A stretch of DNA of 34,915 nt, taken from contig JAJRTC010000254.1 in assembly GCA_024278445.1 (NCBI GenBank), positions 1 to 34,915 of the forward strand, in the 5' to 3' direction. A program made the position numbers and the translations under genes. Numbering within the stretch: position 1 is the stretch's first letter; each line of letters begins with the position of its first letter. This document shows, one piece after another, positions 14,906 through 25,919 of this stretch. The stretch is from Nitrospirota bacterium (GTDB lineage: Bacteria > Nitrospinota_A > UBA7883 > JAJRTC01). Under the pieces are notes generated by a model, which made no database searches, was not told where the DNA came from, and saw only the letters and a list, made by a program, of their open reading frames with translations.

Positions 14906-15502
14906 GTGGCTCCCCAAGCTAAAAAGAAAAAGGCGACAGAAGAAACGGGTGTAATTCTGACGGCGGACAAGATGCGCCAGACCATAACCCGCATGGCGCA
15001 CGAGATAGTTGAAAAAAACAGGGACCTTGACAGCCTTGTCCTTGTAGGGATCGTGACCCGTGGCGGCGTTCTGGCACGAAGGCTTACAAAAAAGCTTAAG
15101 AAAATAACCGAAGTGGAGCTTCCCACAGGTGTTATGGACACAACCTTGTATCGCGACGATTTTAACAAAAAAGGGGCAACCCTGAAAGAAGACAAAGGTA
15201 CCGATATCCCGTTTTCCATAGAAGGGAAAACGGTTTTGCTTGTAGACGACGTGCTTTTTACCGGGCGCACCATAAACGCCGCCATTACGCATCTTTTTGA
15301 TCTTGGCAGGCCGAAAGAGGTTCAACTAGCTGTTTTAATAGACCGTGGGCATAGAGAGCTTCCTATCCGGCCAGATTATTGCGGCAAAAACGTGCCAACC
15401 CAGTATGTAGAGAAAATACGGGTGAGGTTTAAAGAGTGTGACGGCCATGAGATTGTGTTAACAGGCGCGGGAGATAAAAACGGAGAGAACAATGGGGAGT
15501 GA
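14906..15502 (+). CDS. pyrR: PyrR: pyrimidine operon RNA-binding regulator / uracil phosphoribosyltransferase
   Basis: A 198-aa protein of the PyrR family, which binds pyr leader RNA with UMP and also makes UMP from uracil and PRPP. The PRPP-binding motif is [13 protein letters not shown] (about 110-122), and [12 protein letters not shown] and [11 protein letters not shown] are typical. The start is GTG with AGGTGG six bases upstream. It is slightly longer than Bacillus PyrR because of a basic N terminus (QAKKKK). It lies 60 bases after the predicted attenuator and overlaps pyrB by 11 bases, consistent with feedback control of this operon. Confidence 0.93.
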   Translation: MAPQAKKKKATEETGVILTADKMRQTITRMAHEIVEKNRDLDSLVLVGIVTRGGVLARRLTKKLKKITEVELPTGVMDTTLYRDDFNKKGATLKEDKGTDIPFSIEGKTVLLVDDVLFTGRTINAAITHLFDLGRPKEVQLAVLIDRGHRELPIRPDYCGKNVPTQYVEKIRVRFKECDGHEIVLTGAGDKNGENNGE

Positions 15503-16445
15503 GGCGAACGTTTTTTCTCATCGCCATCTTCTTTCGATGGACGATTTGTCTCGCGACGATATCGGGCAATTTCTCACAACCGCCAAAATGATGAAAGAAG
15601 TTTCCGAACGGGAGGTGAAAAAGATTCCCACCTTACGCGGCAGAACGGTTATCAACTGTTTTCTTGAGCCTTCCACAAGAACGAGAATGAGTTTTGAAAT
15701 TGCCGGTAAAAGGTTATCTGCCGATGTCATCAATATAAGCGCGTCCGGCTCATCGATGAGCAAGGGGGAATCGCTAAAAGATATGGCGGGAACGTTGCGG
15801 GCCATGAATCCTGACCTGATAACCATACGAAGCCCGCATTCCGGTGCCCCTTTTCAGGTGTCTGAAATGATAGAGCGTTGCTCGGTTGTAAATGCCGGTG
15901 ACGGCAGGCACGAACATCCAAGCCAGAGCCTCCTTGATATCATGACGATAAGCGAGCATAAAGAGGCGTTTATGGGGCTTAAGGTTTCTATCGTCGGCGA
16001 TATATTAAACAGCCGCGTTGCAAGGTCTAACATAATTGGGCTTAAAAAACTTGGTGCCGTTGTTACCATATGCGGCCCCAAAACCCTTCTTCCGGTAAAT
16101 GCAGAAGAAATGGCGGACGGTGTGACAACATCGATAAAGACCGCTGTAAAAAATGCTGATGTGGTGATGATGTTGCGGATACAAAAAGAGAGGATAGGGC
16201 AGGCGACATTTCCTAATCTTCGTGAATATTCGCGGCTTTTCGGGCTTACCTCGGAGAGGCTAAAACTTGCGGCAAAAGATGTGGTGGTTATGCATCCGGG
16301 GCCTGTAAACCGTGGAGTCGAAATTGCGCCAGACGTGGCAGACGGGCCGTGGTCTGTTATCCTCGACCAGGTAAAAAACGGTGTGGCTGTGCGGATGGCT
16401 ATTCTTTATCTTCTTTTGGGCGGCGGCCTTGCGCAGGGGGAGTAG
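15492..16445 (+). CDS. pyrB: Aspartate carbamoyltransferase catalytic chain
   Basis: A 317-aa enzyme that makes N-carbamoyl-aspartate from carbamoyl phosphate and aspartate, the second step of UMP synthesis. The carbamoyl-phosphate motif [11 protein letters not shown] lies at about 59-69, [10 protein letters not shown] in the middle, and [12 protein letters not shown] near the C terminus. Length is typical. The ATG lies inside the end of pyrR (overlap 11 bases), and pyrC begins immediately after its stop. No pyrI regulatory chain is present, as expected for the Bacillus/PyrR type of operon. Confidence 0.97.
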   Translation: MGSEANVFSHRHLLSMDDLSRDDIGQFLTTAKMMKEVSEREVKKIPTLRGRTVINCFLEPSTRTRMSFEIAGKRLSADVINISASGSSMSKGESLKDMAGTLRAMNPDLITIRSPHSGAPFQVSEMIERCSVVNAGDGRHEHPSQSLLDIMTISEHKEAFMGLKVSIVGDILNSRVARSNIIGLKKLGAVVTICGPKTLLPVNAEEMADGVTTSIKTAVKNADVVMMLRIQKERIGQATFPNLREYSRLFGLTSERLKLAAKDVVVMHPGPVNRGVEIAPDVADGPWSVILDQVKNGVAVRMAILYLLLGGGLAQGE

Positions 16446-17723
16446 ATGGCGGGTTTATTGATAAAAAACGGGAGGGTGATTGACCCTGCCTCCGGTGTAG
16501 ACGAGGTGACCGACGTTCTCATAGAAAAGGGAGTTATCTCGAAGATGGCCCGAAATTTGAAAGCTCCCTCCGGCGCGAAGGTGATAGACGCAACCGGAAA
16601 ATGGGTGACGCCGGGGCTTATCGATATGCACACGCATCTTCGCGAACCGGGATATGAATATAAAGAGACGATAGAAACCGGCGCCTTGTCTGCCGCTGTC
16701 GGAGGATTTACGTCGATAGCCTGCATGGCGAACACTAATCCTGTGAACGACTCCGCTTCCGTTACCGACATGATAACGGAAAAAGCGAAAAAAGCGGTTG
16801 TTAACGTTTTTCCGATTGGTGCGGTTACGCAGGGGTTAAAGGGTGAAAAGCTGGCCGAGATAGGCGAAATGGCGGAATGCGGAGTGGTGGCGCTCTCCGA
16901 CGACGGCAAGTGCGTGATGGACGCAAGGTTAATGCGGCTTGCGATGGAATATGGCTCCATGTTCGGGTTGACTTTAATAGAACACGCGGAAGATCATTCG
17001 CTGTCGGGCGGCGGAGTTATGAACGAGGGGGCGCAAGCTGTGCGAATGGGGCTGGTTGGCCAGCCTAAGGCGGCGGAGGATTCTATCGTGGCGCGTGATA
17101 TAACACTTGCCGAATATCTCGACCTGCCGGTTCATATCGCGCATTTGTCGAGTGCGTATTCTATTGAGCTTATACGCGAGGCGAAGAGACGAGGCGTGAA
17201 AGTTACGGGCGAGGCCGCGCCGCATCATTTTACGTTAACCGATGTCTGTTGCGACGGATATGACACGAACGCCAAGATGGCGCCTCCACTGCGCGAAGAT
17301 AAAGATGTTGAGGCGATAAAAAAAGGATTGAAGGACGGGACGATCGACTGCATAGCCACAGACCATGCGCCGCATAGCGCTGATGAAAAAGAGACGGAAT
17401 TCGACCAGGCCGCGTTTGGAATCGTCGGGCTGGAAACGGCTTTGCCTTTAAGCCTGGCCCTTGTCGATAAAAAGGTTTTAACGCCGTCACGGCTTATAGA
17501 AACATTAACGAGCGCACCTGCGAAAATTTTGGGAATAGAGAGGGGCTCATTGTCACAAGGCGCGGTTGCGGATGTTACCATAATCGACCCGGAGGCGGAA
17601 TGGGTTATCGACCCTTCAAAATTCAGATCGAAGGGGAAAAACACTCCGTTTGGCGGATGGAAAGTTAAAGGACGGGCGGACGTAACGATTGTAAAAGGAA
17701 GAGTGGTACACGAATGGCAATGA
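16446..17723 (+). CDS. pyrC: Dihydroorotase
   Basis: A 425-aa zinc amidohydrolase that closes carbamoyl-aspartate to dihydroorotate. The metal motif DMHTHLREPG puts His62 and His64 at the barrel start. GEAAPHH, IAHLSS and ATDHAPHS supply the other ligands and the catalytic Asp. This is the long class I type usual beside pyrB. It starts directly after the pyrB stop. Between it and carA lies a palindrome-rich element, but the direction and order keep it in the operon. Confidence 0.97.
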   Translation: MAGLLIKNGRVIDPASGVDEVTDVLIEKGVISKMARNLKAPSGAKVIDATGKWVTPGLIDMHTHLREPGYEYKETIETGALSAAVGGFTSIACMANTNPVNDSASVTDMITEKAKKAVVNVFPIGAVTQGLKGEKLAEIGEMAECGVVALSDDGKCVMDARLMRLAMEYGSMFGLTLIEHAEDHSLSGGGVMNEGAQAVRMGLVGQPKAAEDSIVARDITLAEYLDLPVHIAHLSSAYSIELIREAKRRGVKVTGEAAPHHFTLTDVCCDGYDTNAKMAPPLREDKDVEAIKKGLKDGTIDCIATDHAPHSADEKETEFDQAAFGIVGLETALPLSLALVDKKVLTPSRLIETLTSAPAKILGIERGSLSQGAVADVTIIDPEAEWVIDPSKFRSKGKNTPFGGWKVKGRADVTIVKGRVVHEWQ

Positions 17724-17729
17724 AAGATT

Positions 17730-17928
17730 CCTCCCCCTTAAGGGGGGAGGTCAGGTGGGGGTGGATGATTTATTTATACACCCTCCCCTTGATCCCCTCC
17801 CCTCGAGGGAGGGGAAAGGTGCGGCGCCTATGTCACCCTAAGGGAGAGAAGAAGCGGGTCTTTATATCTCTATACCCCCTTGTGAGCACACAAGGGAGGG
17901 AAAGAGTACCCGCAAATATAGGCGCGAA
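17730..17928. repeat. Palindrome-rich GC-skewed insert between pyrC and carA
   Basis: About 200 non-coding bases contain nested inverted repeats: CCTCCCCCTTAAGGGGGGAGG (17730-17750), CCCCTCCCCTCGAGGGAGGGG (17794-17814) and CCCTTGTG-agca-CACAAGGG (17877-17896). An outer pair, GCGCCTAT (17824-17831) and ATAGGCGC (17918-17925), adds to these. C runs on one side and G runs on the other give strong folding. It looks like a REP/palindromic repeat insertion or a structured spacer RNA inside the operon. The 75-aa ORF of the track in this stretch is not credible. Confidence 0.7.
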
Positions 17929-17937
17929 AGGAAGTAA

Positions 17938-19056
17938 ATGAAAAAAGCGTATCTTGTTATGTCTGACGGGCGCGTGTTCACCGGCAAGCCGTTGGGCGCA
18001 GTTGGCGAGACATCTGGCGAAGTCGTGTTCAACACTTCCATGATGGGATATCAGGAGATCCTCACAGACCCTTCATACGAAGGGCAGATTATCACCATGA
18101 CCTATCCGCTCATAGGCAATTATGGTGTGAACGACGAGGACGTCGAGTCGTGCGATATTTTCGCCGCAGGTTTTATAGTTAAAGAAGAGAGCGCCATAGC
18201 ATCAAACTGGCGCAAAACAAAAACGCTGGGCGACTATTTGCGCGAGCATGACGTTGTTGGCATACAGGGGATAGACACGAGAGCGTTGACCCGTCACATA
18301 CGCGAAAAAGGTGCGTTACCTGCGATTATAATTTCTTTGCCCGATGCCGATATAGATGAGCTAAAAGCACGCGTAACAAAAGTTGCGGGAACAGACGGCA
18401 TTGACCTTGTGTCGAAAGTCACATGCGATGGGGCATATAGCTGGGACGACGGACTGTGGGATATTGAGCAAGGGTTTACCAAACCTGATAGTGAATCAAA
18501 ATATAAAGTTGTGGCGATTGATTATGGCGTGAAGCGAAATATCCTGCGCCATCTTGTAAACGCCGGGTGTGATCTTACTGTTGTTCCGGCAAGCATGACG
18601 GCTGACGAGATATTAAAAAAGCAACCGGACGGAATTTTCCTCTCCAACGGGCCTGGTGATCCATCGGCTGTTCCATACGCCGCAGAAACCGTAAAAGAGT
18701 TGATAGGCAAAAAACCTTTGTTCGGAATCTGTTTCGGGCATCAGACGTTGTGCCGTGCGCTTGGCATGGATACTTATAAATTAAAGTTCGGGCATCATGG
18801 CGGCAACCAGCCGGTTATGGATCTTTTAACCCGCAAGGTAGAGATAACCGCGCAGAACCATAACTACGCGGTGGACGACAAGTCCCTGCCGGACGGCGTA
18901 GAAGTTACGCACATAAATTTGAACGATAAAACCGTTGAAGGCATAAAGTCTGACAAGTTAAAAGTGTTTTCGGTGCAATACCATCCGGAAGCCTCCCCCG
19001 GCCCCAACGATGCGCAATATTTGTTCAAACGGTTTACCGATTTGATGGAGGGATGA
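17938..19056 (+). CDS. carA: Carbamoyl-phosphate synthase small (glutaminase) subunit
   Basis: A 372-aa class I glutamine amidotransferase that supplies ammonia to CarB. The nucleophile Cys is in [10 protein letters not shown], and the His-x-Glu pair is in [13 protein letters not shown]. The N-terminal CPSase_sm domain ([23 protein letters not shown]) is complete. AAGGAAG before the ATG supports the start. Unusually, two unrelated genes stand between it and carB. Confidence 0.97.
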   Translation: MKKAYLVMSDGRVFTGKPLGAVGETSGEVVFNTSMMGYQEILTDPSYEGQIITMTYPLIGNYGVNDEDVESCDIFAAGFIVKEESAIASNWRKTKTLGDYLREHDVVGIQGIDTRALTRHIREKGALPAIIISLPDADIDELKARVTKVAGTDGIDLVSKVTCDGAYSWDDGLWDIEQGFTKPDSESKYKVVAIDYGVKRNILRHLVNAGCDLTVVPASMTADEILKKQPDGIFLSNGPGDPSAVPYAAETVKELIGKKPLFGICFGHQTLCRALGMDTYKLKFGHHGGNQPVMDLLTRKVEITAQNHNYAVDDKSLPDGVEVTHINLNDKTVEGIKSDKLKVFSVQYHPEASPGPNDAQYLFKRFTDLMEG

Positions 19057-19079
19057 AAATAGAATAACATCGTAATTGT

Positions 19080-19505
19080 ATGACCGATATAAACCTAACA
19101 CAAACTGAAGCTGATACTTTAATTTCAATGCCAAAATTGCGTGTTAATGATGATACTTGGGATTATCCAAACTCTGGCGGGTCTTTATGTGTGCCGCTTG
19201 TGTCACAGGACAATAGAGAGGAGTTCAACCTTGATATTTATAGAGGGCGTATTAATTTGCTTAAAGGTACGCACCAGAGTAGGGCAAGGCAAGTTATTGT
19301 GCTAGTGCGGTTAGATTTTGGAGGTTCTCCTCACCGTAATCCAAATGATGAAGAAATAGGAAGCCCACATTTGCATATTTATCGTGAGGGATATGGTCAT
19401 AAATGGGCTATCCCCGTTCCTGAAGATAAATTCCCCAATATTTCTGATTTATATGCAACGTTATTAAGCCACCTAAAATTTTTAGGGGCCTTTTCTCATG
19501 ATTGA
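19080..19505 (+). CDS. DUF6978-like protein
   Basis: A 141-aa soluble protein. I recognise the pattern of the DUF6978 family: the opening [10 protein letters not shown], then [20 protein letters not shown] and [12 protein letters not shown]. Its function is not known. It overlaps the following DUF1828 gene by 8 bases, so the two are a coupled pair. Base use is visibly richer in A and T than carA and carB on either side, which suggests transfer. Such two-gene units of unknown domains are often linked to mobile or defence regions, but nothing here proves this. Confidence 0.75.
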   Translation: MTDINLTQTEADTLISMPKLRVNDDTWDYPNSGGSLCVPLVSQDNREEFNLDIYRGRINLLKGTHQSRARQVIVLVRLDFGGSPHRNPNDEEIGSPHLHIYREGYGHKWAIPVPEDKFPNISDLYATLLSHLKFLGAFSHD

Positions 19506-20265
19506 TGAAATACAAAAATTACTAGATCAATATGTTTTATGGCTTAAGGATAAGACATTGCTACGGGAGATGCCTGACAATTGGGTGGAGATTACGACCC
19601 CTTACCTTGATCGACATAATGACTATCTCCAGATATACACCAAGAAGCAAAATAGAACATTTGTGCTTACTGACGATGGCTACATTATGGATGATCTTTT
19701 GCAAGCTGGGTGCAAACTAGATACTCCAAAGCGTAAAGATTTGCTGAAAATGACTTTAGCAGGGTTTGGTATCGATAATAATAACGGGGCTTTAGAAGTT
19801 CGTGCTTCTGCTGAAAGTTTCGCATTGCGTAAACATAATTTAATTCAGGCTATGCTAGCAGTTAATGACTTGTTTTATCTGGCACAGCCAATGGTTGCTA
19901 GTCTTTTTTATGAAGATATAGTTCAGTGGCTTGATCAAAATGATATTCGTTATACACAAAATGTGAAGTTTGCTGGCAAGAGTGGTTACGATCATTTATT
20001 TGATTTTGTTATTACCAAATATCAGCAACATCCTGAGCGCATCATTAAAGCAATTACTAACCCAAGTAGGAATACAGCAGAAGCCCTTGCATTTAAGTGG
20101 ATTGACACTAGAGATGTAAGGCCATCGGACTCACGAGCATATGCACTGCTTAATGACAAGGAACAAAGAGTGCCTTCAAGTGTATTTGATGCTATAAAAA
20201 ACTACGGTATTACACCTGTGTTGTGGAGTAGCCGCGAAAATGTTAAAGCAGAGTTAGCTGCCTAA
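19498..20265 (+). CDS. DUF1828/DUF1829 domain protein
   Basis: A 255-aa protein with an N-terminal DUF1828 domain ([34 protein letters not shown]) and a C-terminal DUF1829-like half ([32 protein letters not shown]). The biochemical activity is unknown. It is coupled to the DUF6978 gene and lies in the middle of the pyrimidine operon, 44 bases before carB. It has no membrane segments or signal peptide. The AT-rich base use contrasts with its neighbours. A toxin-antitoxin or defence role is a hypothesis only. Confidence 0.75.
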   Translation: MIDEIQKLLDQYVLWLKDKTLLREMPDNWVEITTPYLDRHNDYLQIYTKKQNRTFVLTDDGYIMDDLLQAGCKLDTPKRKDLLKMTLAGFGIDNNNGALEVRASAESFALRKHNLIQAMLAVNDLFYLAQPMVASLFYEDIVQWLDQNDIRYTQNVKFAGKSGYDHLFDFVITKYQQHPERIIKAITNPSRNTAEALAFKWIDTRDVRPSDSRAYALLNDKEQRVPSSVFDAIKNYGITPVLWSSRENVKAELAA

Positions 20266-20309
20266 CCTAGCTATATTCTTTCTTCAAATTGTAAGTTTAA
20301 ACTAAAAAA

Positions 20310-23300
20310 ATGCCGAAACGAACTGACATAAAAAAAATTCTTGTTATTGGTGCGGGGCCTATCGTCATCGGGCAGGCGTGCGAGTTTGACTATTCCGGCA
20401 CGCAGGCCGTGAAGGCGCTAAAAGAGGAGGGGTATGAGGTCTGCCTTGTAAACTCAAACCCAGCCACAATCATGACAGACCCCGACATGGCCGACCGCAC
20501 ATACATCGAGCCGATAACACCGTCAGCGGTGGAGAAAATAATAGAGCGTGAAAAGCCGGACGCGGTTCTGCCGACGGTTGGCGGGCAGACGGCGTTGAAC
20601 GTGACCGTTGCGTTAGCCGAAGCCGGTGTTTTTGAAAAACATGGCGTAGAGCTTATCGGCGCAAAACTCGACGCGATAAAAAAGGCGGAAGACCGTGACC
20701 TGTTCAAAAAGGCGATGGCGTCCATCGGGCTAAAAACGCCGGAGTCGCGCCTTGCGCACAACATGGAAGAAGCGCTCGATGCGTTAGACATCGTTGGCCT
20801 TCCGGCGATTATACGCCCTGCGTTTACATTGGGCGGCGCAGGCGGAAGTTTTGCCGCAAGCGAGGCGGAATATGAAGAGAGCGTGAGAACCGGCCTTGCC
20901 ATGAGCCCCGTGTCGCAAGTGTTAATAGAGCGCTCCATCGCAGGCTGGAAAGAGTTTGAGTTAGAAGTCATGCGCGACATGAAAGACAACGTGGTCATAG
21001 TCTGCTCGATAGAAAATTTCGATCCGTTAGGAATTCATACGGGCGACTCTATAACCGTTGCGCCGGCGCAAACGTTGACCGACCGTGAATATCAGATCAT
21101 GCGTGACGCGGCGATAGCCATTATCCGGGAGATTGGTGTGGACACGGGCGGGTCTAACATACAGTTTGCCGTGAACCCTGAAAACGGCGAGCTTGTGATA
21201 ATAGAAATGAATCCGCGTGTATCGCGTTCATCGGCGTTAGCGTCTAAGGCTACAGGTTTTCCGATAGCTAAGATCGCCGCTAAGCTTGCCGTCGGTTATT
21301 CGCTGGACGAGATACCTAACGACATAACCCGCATGACGCCGGCATCTTTTGAGCCGACGATTGATTATTGCGTTGTGAAGATACCACGGTTCGCGTTTGA
21401 AAAGTTTCCAAAAGCCGAAGACGTTTTAGGTGCGCAGATGAAATCTGTTGGCGAGGTGATGAGCATTGGCCGCACGTTCAAGGAGTCGCTACAAAAAGCG
21501 ATACGCTCGCTTGAGACGGGCTATTTCGGTTTTAAAAATAAAGACAGCGCTACAAACGAGCAGATAGAGAAAGTGTTAAAAGTGCCGTCGTCGAAAAGGT
21601 TTCCATACCTTGGCGAAGCGTTAAGGCGCGGTTGGACAATTGAACGCGTGCATCAGGCTACAAAAATAGACGCATGGTTTTTGCACAACATGAAACAGAT
21701 TATCGATACCGAAATGGAAGTTATTAACGAGGGGCTTGGCGACGACGACCGCTTGCGCGAGCTAAAGGAACTTGGTTTTTCCGACAGGCGCCTTGCAAAG
21801 CTTGCGGGCGTAACAGAAAAAGATATACGGGCAAGAAGGTTAAAGGCAGGCGTCGTTCCGGTATATAAAAGGGTAGACACATGTGCAGGTGAGTTTGAGG
21901 CATACACTCCCTATCTTTATTCGACATACGAAGAAGAGTGCGAGGCCGATGTGTCCGATAAAAAGAAGATAATAATTTTAGGCGGCGGGCCGAACAGAAT
22001 CGGGCAGGGGATAGAGTTTGACTACTGTTGCGTCCACGGTGTTATGGGGTTGAAGAAGGATGGCTATGAAACCATCATGGTCAACTGTAATCCGGAAACT
22101 GTCTCAACCGATTACGATACTTCAGACAGATTATACTTTGAGCCGCTGACGTTTGAAGATGTGATGTCTATCATAGACCGTGAAAAACCGGACGGGATAA
22201 TAGTGCAGTTCGGTGGGCAGACGCCGTTGAACCTCGCAAAGGCGCTAAAGGAAGCGGGTGCGCCGATTATCGGCACAAGCCCGGAAGCTATAGACCGCGC
22301 AGAAGACCGCGAAAGTTTCAAGGCGATGTTGGAGAAACTTGATTTAAAACAGCCGCCAAACGGGATCGCCACAAACACGGTCGAAGCTCTTGCCATAGCA
22401 AAAGAGATATCCTATCCGGTTGTTGTGCGCCCTTCATATGTTTTAGGCGGACGGGCGATGGAGATAGTTTACGATGACGATGCGTTAAAGTTTTACATGG
22501 CAAACGCCGTGCAGGCGTCGCCAGATAAACCAATTCTTATCGACAAGTTTTTGAATTCCGCGATAGAGCTTGACGTAGACGCGGTTTCAGATGGCAAGAC
22601 GGTTGTAATTGGCGGCGTGATGGAACATATAGAGGAGGCGGGTGTACATTCTGGCGACTCGGCCTGTTCACTTCCGCCGCGTAGCGTAAGCGTCGAACTT
22701 GTTGAGGAAGTAAAACGCCAAACCAAAATGTTGGCGGTAGAACTTGAAACCGTGGGGCTTATAAACATACAGTTTGCCATACAGGATAACGAGATTTTTA
22801 TTTTGGAAGTAAACCCCAGGGCTTCGCGTACTGTTCCTTTTGTTTCCAAAACAATAGGCAAACCGCTGGCGCAGATCGCGGCGCGTGTTATGGCTGGCAA
22901 AACGTTAGCTGAGTTGGGTTTCACCGAGGAAATAAAATTCAGCCATGTTGCCGTTAAGGAAGCTGTCTTCCCGTTTATAAAGTTTCCTAATGTAGATACG
23001 ATCCTTGGGCCTGAGATGAAATCGACAGGCGAAGTTATGGGGCTTGCCCGCTCGTTCGGGATGTCGTTTGCAAAAGCGTCTAGCGCCGCCGGGGTTGAGC
23101 TCCCGTTGTTTGGCGCGGTTTTTGTTTCTGTAACAGATTCTGATAAGAAAATGGCGGTGACAGCCGGAAGGCGTCTCGCTGATATGGGGTTTTCATTGCT
23201 TGCCACAAGTGGAACGGCGGCCGCGTTGAAAGGTGCCGGGCTTGCCGTTGAGGTGTTAGCCAAAGTCGGCGAAGGAACCCCGACATGTGTAGACAGGTTG

Positions 23301-23516
23301 GCCGATGGCGATATTGTTATGGTTATCAATACGACCTTCGGCAAAAAGTCTATTCAGGATTCTTACACTATAAGAAGAACGGCGCTTACGATGAACGTGC
23401 CATACCAGACCACCGTCGAAGGTGCCTTGGCGTCGGTTACGGCGATAGAGGCACTTGTTAAAGGCGGAATGGATATCATGGCGTTGCAGGAATATTTTAC
23501 GATGGTAAAGTCGTAG
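20310..23516 (+). CDS. carB: Carbamoyl-phosphate synthase large subunit
   Basis: A 1068-aa protein with two homologous ATP-grasp halves, full length for the family. The opening is [22 protein letters not shown], here split by family repeats ([16 protein letters not shown] in the second half). The C-terminal MGS-like domain ends with the variable regulatory part around [16 protein letters not shown]. It makes carbamoyl phosphate from bicarbonate, ATP and ammonia from CarA. The start lacks a clear Shine-Dalgarno but the N terminus aligns with the family. It is separated from carA by the DUF6978/DUF1828 pair. Confidence 0.97.
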   Translation: MPKRTDIKKILVIGAGPIVIGQACEFDYSGTQAVKALKEEGYEVCLVNSNPATIMTDPDMADRTYIEPITPSAVEKIIEREKPDAVLPTVGGQTALNVTVALAEAGVFEKHGVELIGAKLDAIKKAEDRDLFKKAMASIGLKTPESRLAHNMEEALDALDIVGLPAIIRPAFTLGGAGGSFAASEAEYEESVRTGLAMSPVSQVLIERSIAGWKEFELEVMRDMKDNVVIVCSIENFDPLGIHTGDSITVAPAQTLTDREYQIMRDAAIAIIREIGVDTGGSNIQFAVNPENGELVIIEMNPRVSRSSALASKATGFPIAKIAAKLAVGYSLDEIPNDITRMTPASFEPTIDYCVVKIPRFAFEKFPKAEDVLGAQMKSVGEVMSIGRTFKESLQKAIRSLETGYFGFKNKDSATNEQIEKVLKVPSSKRFPYLGEALRRGWTIERVHQATKIDAWFLHNMKQIIDTEMEVINEGLGDDDRLRELKELGFSDRRLAKLAGVTEKDIRARRLKAGVVPVYKRVDTCAGEFEAYTPYLYSTYEEECEADVSDKKKIIILGGGPNRIGQGIEFDYCCVHGVMGLKKDGYETIMVNCNPETVSTDYDTSDRLYFEPLTFEDVMSIIDREKPDGIIVQFGGQTPLNLAKALKEAGAPIIGTSPEAIDRAEDRESFKAMLEKLDLKQPPNGIATNTVEALAIAKEISYPVVVRPSYVLGGRAMEIVYDDDALKFYMANAVQASPDKPILIDKFLNSAIELDVDAVSDGKTVVIGGVMEHIEEAGVHSGDSACSLPPRSVSVELVEEVKRQTKMLAVELETVGLINIQFAIQDNEIFILEVNPRASRTVPFVSKTIGKPLAQIAARVMAGKTLAELGFTEEIKFSHVAVKEAVFPFIKFPNVDTILGPEMKSTGEVMGLARSFGMSFAKASSAAGVELPLFGAVFVSVTDSDKKMAVTAGRRLADMGFSLLATSGTAAALKGAGLAVEVLAKVGEGTPTCVDRLADGDIVMVINTTFGKKSIQDSYTIRRTALTMNVPYQTTVEGALASVTAIEALVKGGMDIMALQEYFTMVKS

Positions 23517-23622
23517 GTTAATCAAAACGCCGTATGGATGTTTGTGCAAATAGAACTTGCATCGATCGCTCTTATAATGGGTGTTATTGGCCTTAATCCT
23601 GGTGAAAGGTTGTACCGGTAAA

Positions 23623-25116
23623 ATGAACCTGACCTGCGTTGCGCGATTTTTATTTGCCGTCCTGTTTACGTTCTGTGTTCTGCTTCCAAACGCATATGCC
23701 GAAACTCCTTCATGGTTTGGAAGGCAATACGAAACACTGCTTTCTGAAACGTGGATGAATGTATCCTTTGGTAAAAACAAAATCGGCTTTTCGCATCAGA
23801 AAATCGAAAAAGGAAAAGATGGATATCGCATAACGTCGCGGGCCGTTATACGCCTTAACGTTATGGGCATTACGCAGGATATGTCGTTTTCAAGGTCTTA
23901 TCATCTCGATAACAAAAAGGATGTTTTGGGCTTTATCTCCCTTATGAAAATAGATAACCAGCGTCAACTAACAGTCGGCACGATAGACGGAAATGTTTTA
24001 AAACTATCAATTAAAGGGGCGGGCGGCTCAAACGACGTAACTAAAAAATTGCCGGATGGGGTAGATTTTGCTGAAACGTTTTCATTTAAACTGGCCGATC
24101 AACTAAAAGTCGGCATGCGTTTAACCGTTCCTGTTTACATGGTGGAATTGCGAACCTTTGCTCCGATGACGCTAAACGTTATTGGTAAAAAGAAAATAAA
24201 ATCTGCTGGGGGCGAAGTTGAGGTTTTTGTTATAGATGTCGCCATGCAGGGGTTTACAAGCAAAAGTTATGTGACGCAAGATGGAGTTACTGTGCGAGAA
24301 GAGCAGAGCATGATGGGCATGGTGTCTGAAGTGGTAGACGAGGCGACGGCGTTATATTTCCCGAAAGGTTCCGCCGTTCCGGTGTCGAGCCTCATCACGT
24401 TTAGCCTTGTCAAGCCGGATAAGCCGATACCCTCTGCCGGATCCTTAAAAGAATTGAACCTTGTGATAGGCGGCATTAAAAACCCTTCCGCCATTCCGGA
24501 GGATGACAGGCAACGGGTTGGAGCGGCCAAGTGGGTGCAAGACGCAAAAGGTGGGCGGAGTTTAAGTTTGGCAGTAACTATTCAGCGCAGGGTTCCACAA
24601 GGTAAAATTTCGATAAAGGAAGCGTCTGCTCTTATGCCCGATGGGTTACGGCCCACGCCTGAGATACAGTCTGGCAACAAGATGATAAAAAAACAGGCGC
24701 TTAAGATTATCGGTGGAGAAACAGACGCCTTTGAGGCGGCAAAAAAAATAAGGCGCTGGGTTTTTGAGAATCTGAAAAAAGAATTGTCAGATTCAATCAC
24801 CGCCGTGGATGTTTTACGTTCAAGGAAGGGGGAGTGCCAAAGCCACACTAACCTTTTTACAGCGTTGGCGAAAAGCGTTGGCATACCAACCAGAACCGCG
24901 TCGGGAATAGTCTATTCTCGTGCTAACGACGGTTTTTTATATCACGCATGGCCCGAAGTTTACATTTCAGAATGGATTCCGATGGACCCGACGTTGGGGC
25001 AGGATGTTGCGGATGTGACACATTTAAAACTTGCCCAGGGTGGTGTGGAGAGCCAGCTTAAACTTATCAGCTTTATAGGCAAAATCACTGTTTCCGTCCG
25101 CTCGTTTAGGAAGTAA
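23623..25116 (+). CDS. Secreted transglutaminase-like domain protein
   Basis: A 497-aa periplasmic or exported protein. I begin it at ATG 23623 (MNLTCVARFLFAVLFTFCV...), which gives a proper signal peptide. The track start at 23581 adds 14 residues before it and lies close to a TATAAT (23573-23578). A C-terminal transglutaminase core has Cys in KGECQSH, His in YHAWPEV and Asp in PMDPTLG, in the correct order and spacing for the catalytic triad (about C405, H441, D455). The long N-terminal part has no recognisable domain. It stands between carB and pyrK without an obvious link to pyrimidine synthesis; the TATAAT suggests that it may have its own promoter. Confidence 0.85.
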   Translation: MNLTCVARFLFAVLFTFCVLLPNAYAETPSWFGRQYETLLSETWMNVSFGKNKIGFSHQKIEKGKDGYRITSRAVIRLNVMGITQDMSFSRSYHLDNKKDVLGFISLMKIDNQRQLTVGTIDGNVLKLSIKGAGGSNDVTKKLPDGVDFAETFSFKLADQLKVGMRLTVPVYMVELRTFAPMTLNVIGKKKIKSAGGEVEVFVIDVAMQGFTSKSYVTQDGVTVREEQSMMGMVSEVVDEATALYFPKGSAVPVSSLITFSLVKPDKPIPSAGSLKELNLVIGGIKNPSAIPEDDRQRVGAAKWVQDAKGGRSLSLAVTIQRRVPQGKISIKEASALMPDGLRPTPEIQSGNKMIKKQALKIIGGETDAFEAAKKIRRWVFENLKKELSDSITAVDVLRSRKGECQSHTNLFTALAKSVGIPTRTASGIVYSRANDGFLYHAWPEVYISEWIPMDPTLGQDVADVTHLKLAQGGVESQLKLISFIGKITVSVRSFRK

Positions 25117-25150
25117 ACTGTTCTGATAGTTATTTAGGATAATTGAAAAA

Positions 25151-25918
25151 TTGGATTGCATCGTAAGGGTTAACGAGGAACTGGGTGGCGACTTTTTTTA
25201 TCTTGGCTTAGAGCCTTTAGAGCCTATCGCCGATATTCGCCCCGGTCGATTTTTCATGGTGCGCTGTTCGCAGTCAGCCGACCCGTTTTTACGCAGGCCG
25301 ATGAGCGTTGCCGATTATAAAAAAGACGGTTCCGGCTTTGGCCTGGTTGTGCAGACCGTAGGCTGGGGGACGAGCCTTTTATCTACTCTTGTTCCGTGGG
25401 ACAGAATAGACGTGATTGGCCCTTTCGGGACGAACTTTGAGGTTCCGGACGGAGCCCGTTCCTTATGGGCCGTTGCTGGCGGTTCCGGTGTCGCTCCTTT
25501 TTTAGGGCTTATTGACCATGCGGAAGGTGACGTTGACCACACCGTCTTTCTTGGTGCGAGAACTTCTGAACTTCTGATATATGCGGACAGGCTTAAGGAG
25601 AGGGGAGCTTGCGTTATAACCGCTACTGAGGATGGCTCCTCAGGGGAACATGGGCTTGTAACCGAGCCTCTTGTAAAAAAGCTCGATTCGGGCGAAAAGC
25701 CAGACGTTATTTTTACCTGTGGCCCAACACCTATGATGAGGGCCGTTGCCAGGATAGCCGAGGCCCACGGCATTAAATGTTCCGTATCGCTTGAGAACAG
25801 GATGGCTTGCGGGTTCGGGGCCTGTGTCGGGTGCGTGACCAAGAAAAGGGGAGAGGAGAACTATATAACGGTCTGTAGCAGGGGGCCGGTGTTCGATTCC
25901 TTTGAGGTAGAAATTTAA
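25151..25918 (+). CDS. pyrK: Dihydroorotate dehydrogenase electron-transfer subunit
   Basis: A 255-aa FAD and [2Fe-2S] protein that passes electrons from PyrD to NAD. FAD-binding (DPFLRRPMSVAD) and NAD-binding (FTCGPTPMMRAVA) motifs are present. The C-terminal cysteine cluster lies in MACGFGACVGCVTKK and then TVCS, which is the classic PyrK iron-sulfur site. The start is TTG. It is followed by pyrD with a one-base gap, and the two form the class 1B heterotetramer. Confidence 0.95.
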   Translation: MDCIVRVNEELGGDFFYLGLEPLEPIADIRPGRFFMVRCSQSADPFLRRPMSVADYKKDGSGFGLVVQTVGWGTSLLSTLVPWDRIDVIGPFGTNFEVPDGARSLWAVAGGSGVAPFLGLIDHAEGDVDHTVFLGARTSELLIYADRLKERGACVITATEDGSSGEHGLVTEPLVKKLDSGEKPDVIFTCGPTPMMRAVARIAEAHGIKCSVSLENRMACGFGACVGCVTKKRGEENYITVCSRGPVFDSFEVEI

Positions 25919-25919
25919 T

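Noticed and set aside
14769-14954. 61-aa ORF over the pyr leader
   Set aside because: It starts within the PyrR loop, has no ribosome site and overlaps pyrR in another frame; the stretch is better explained as a regulatory leader.
17714-17941. 75-aa ORF between pyrC and carA
   Set aside because: It is a translation of the palindrome-rich block with low-complexity sequence.
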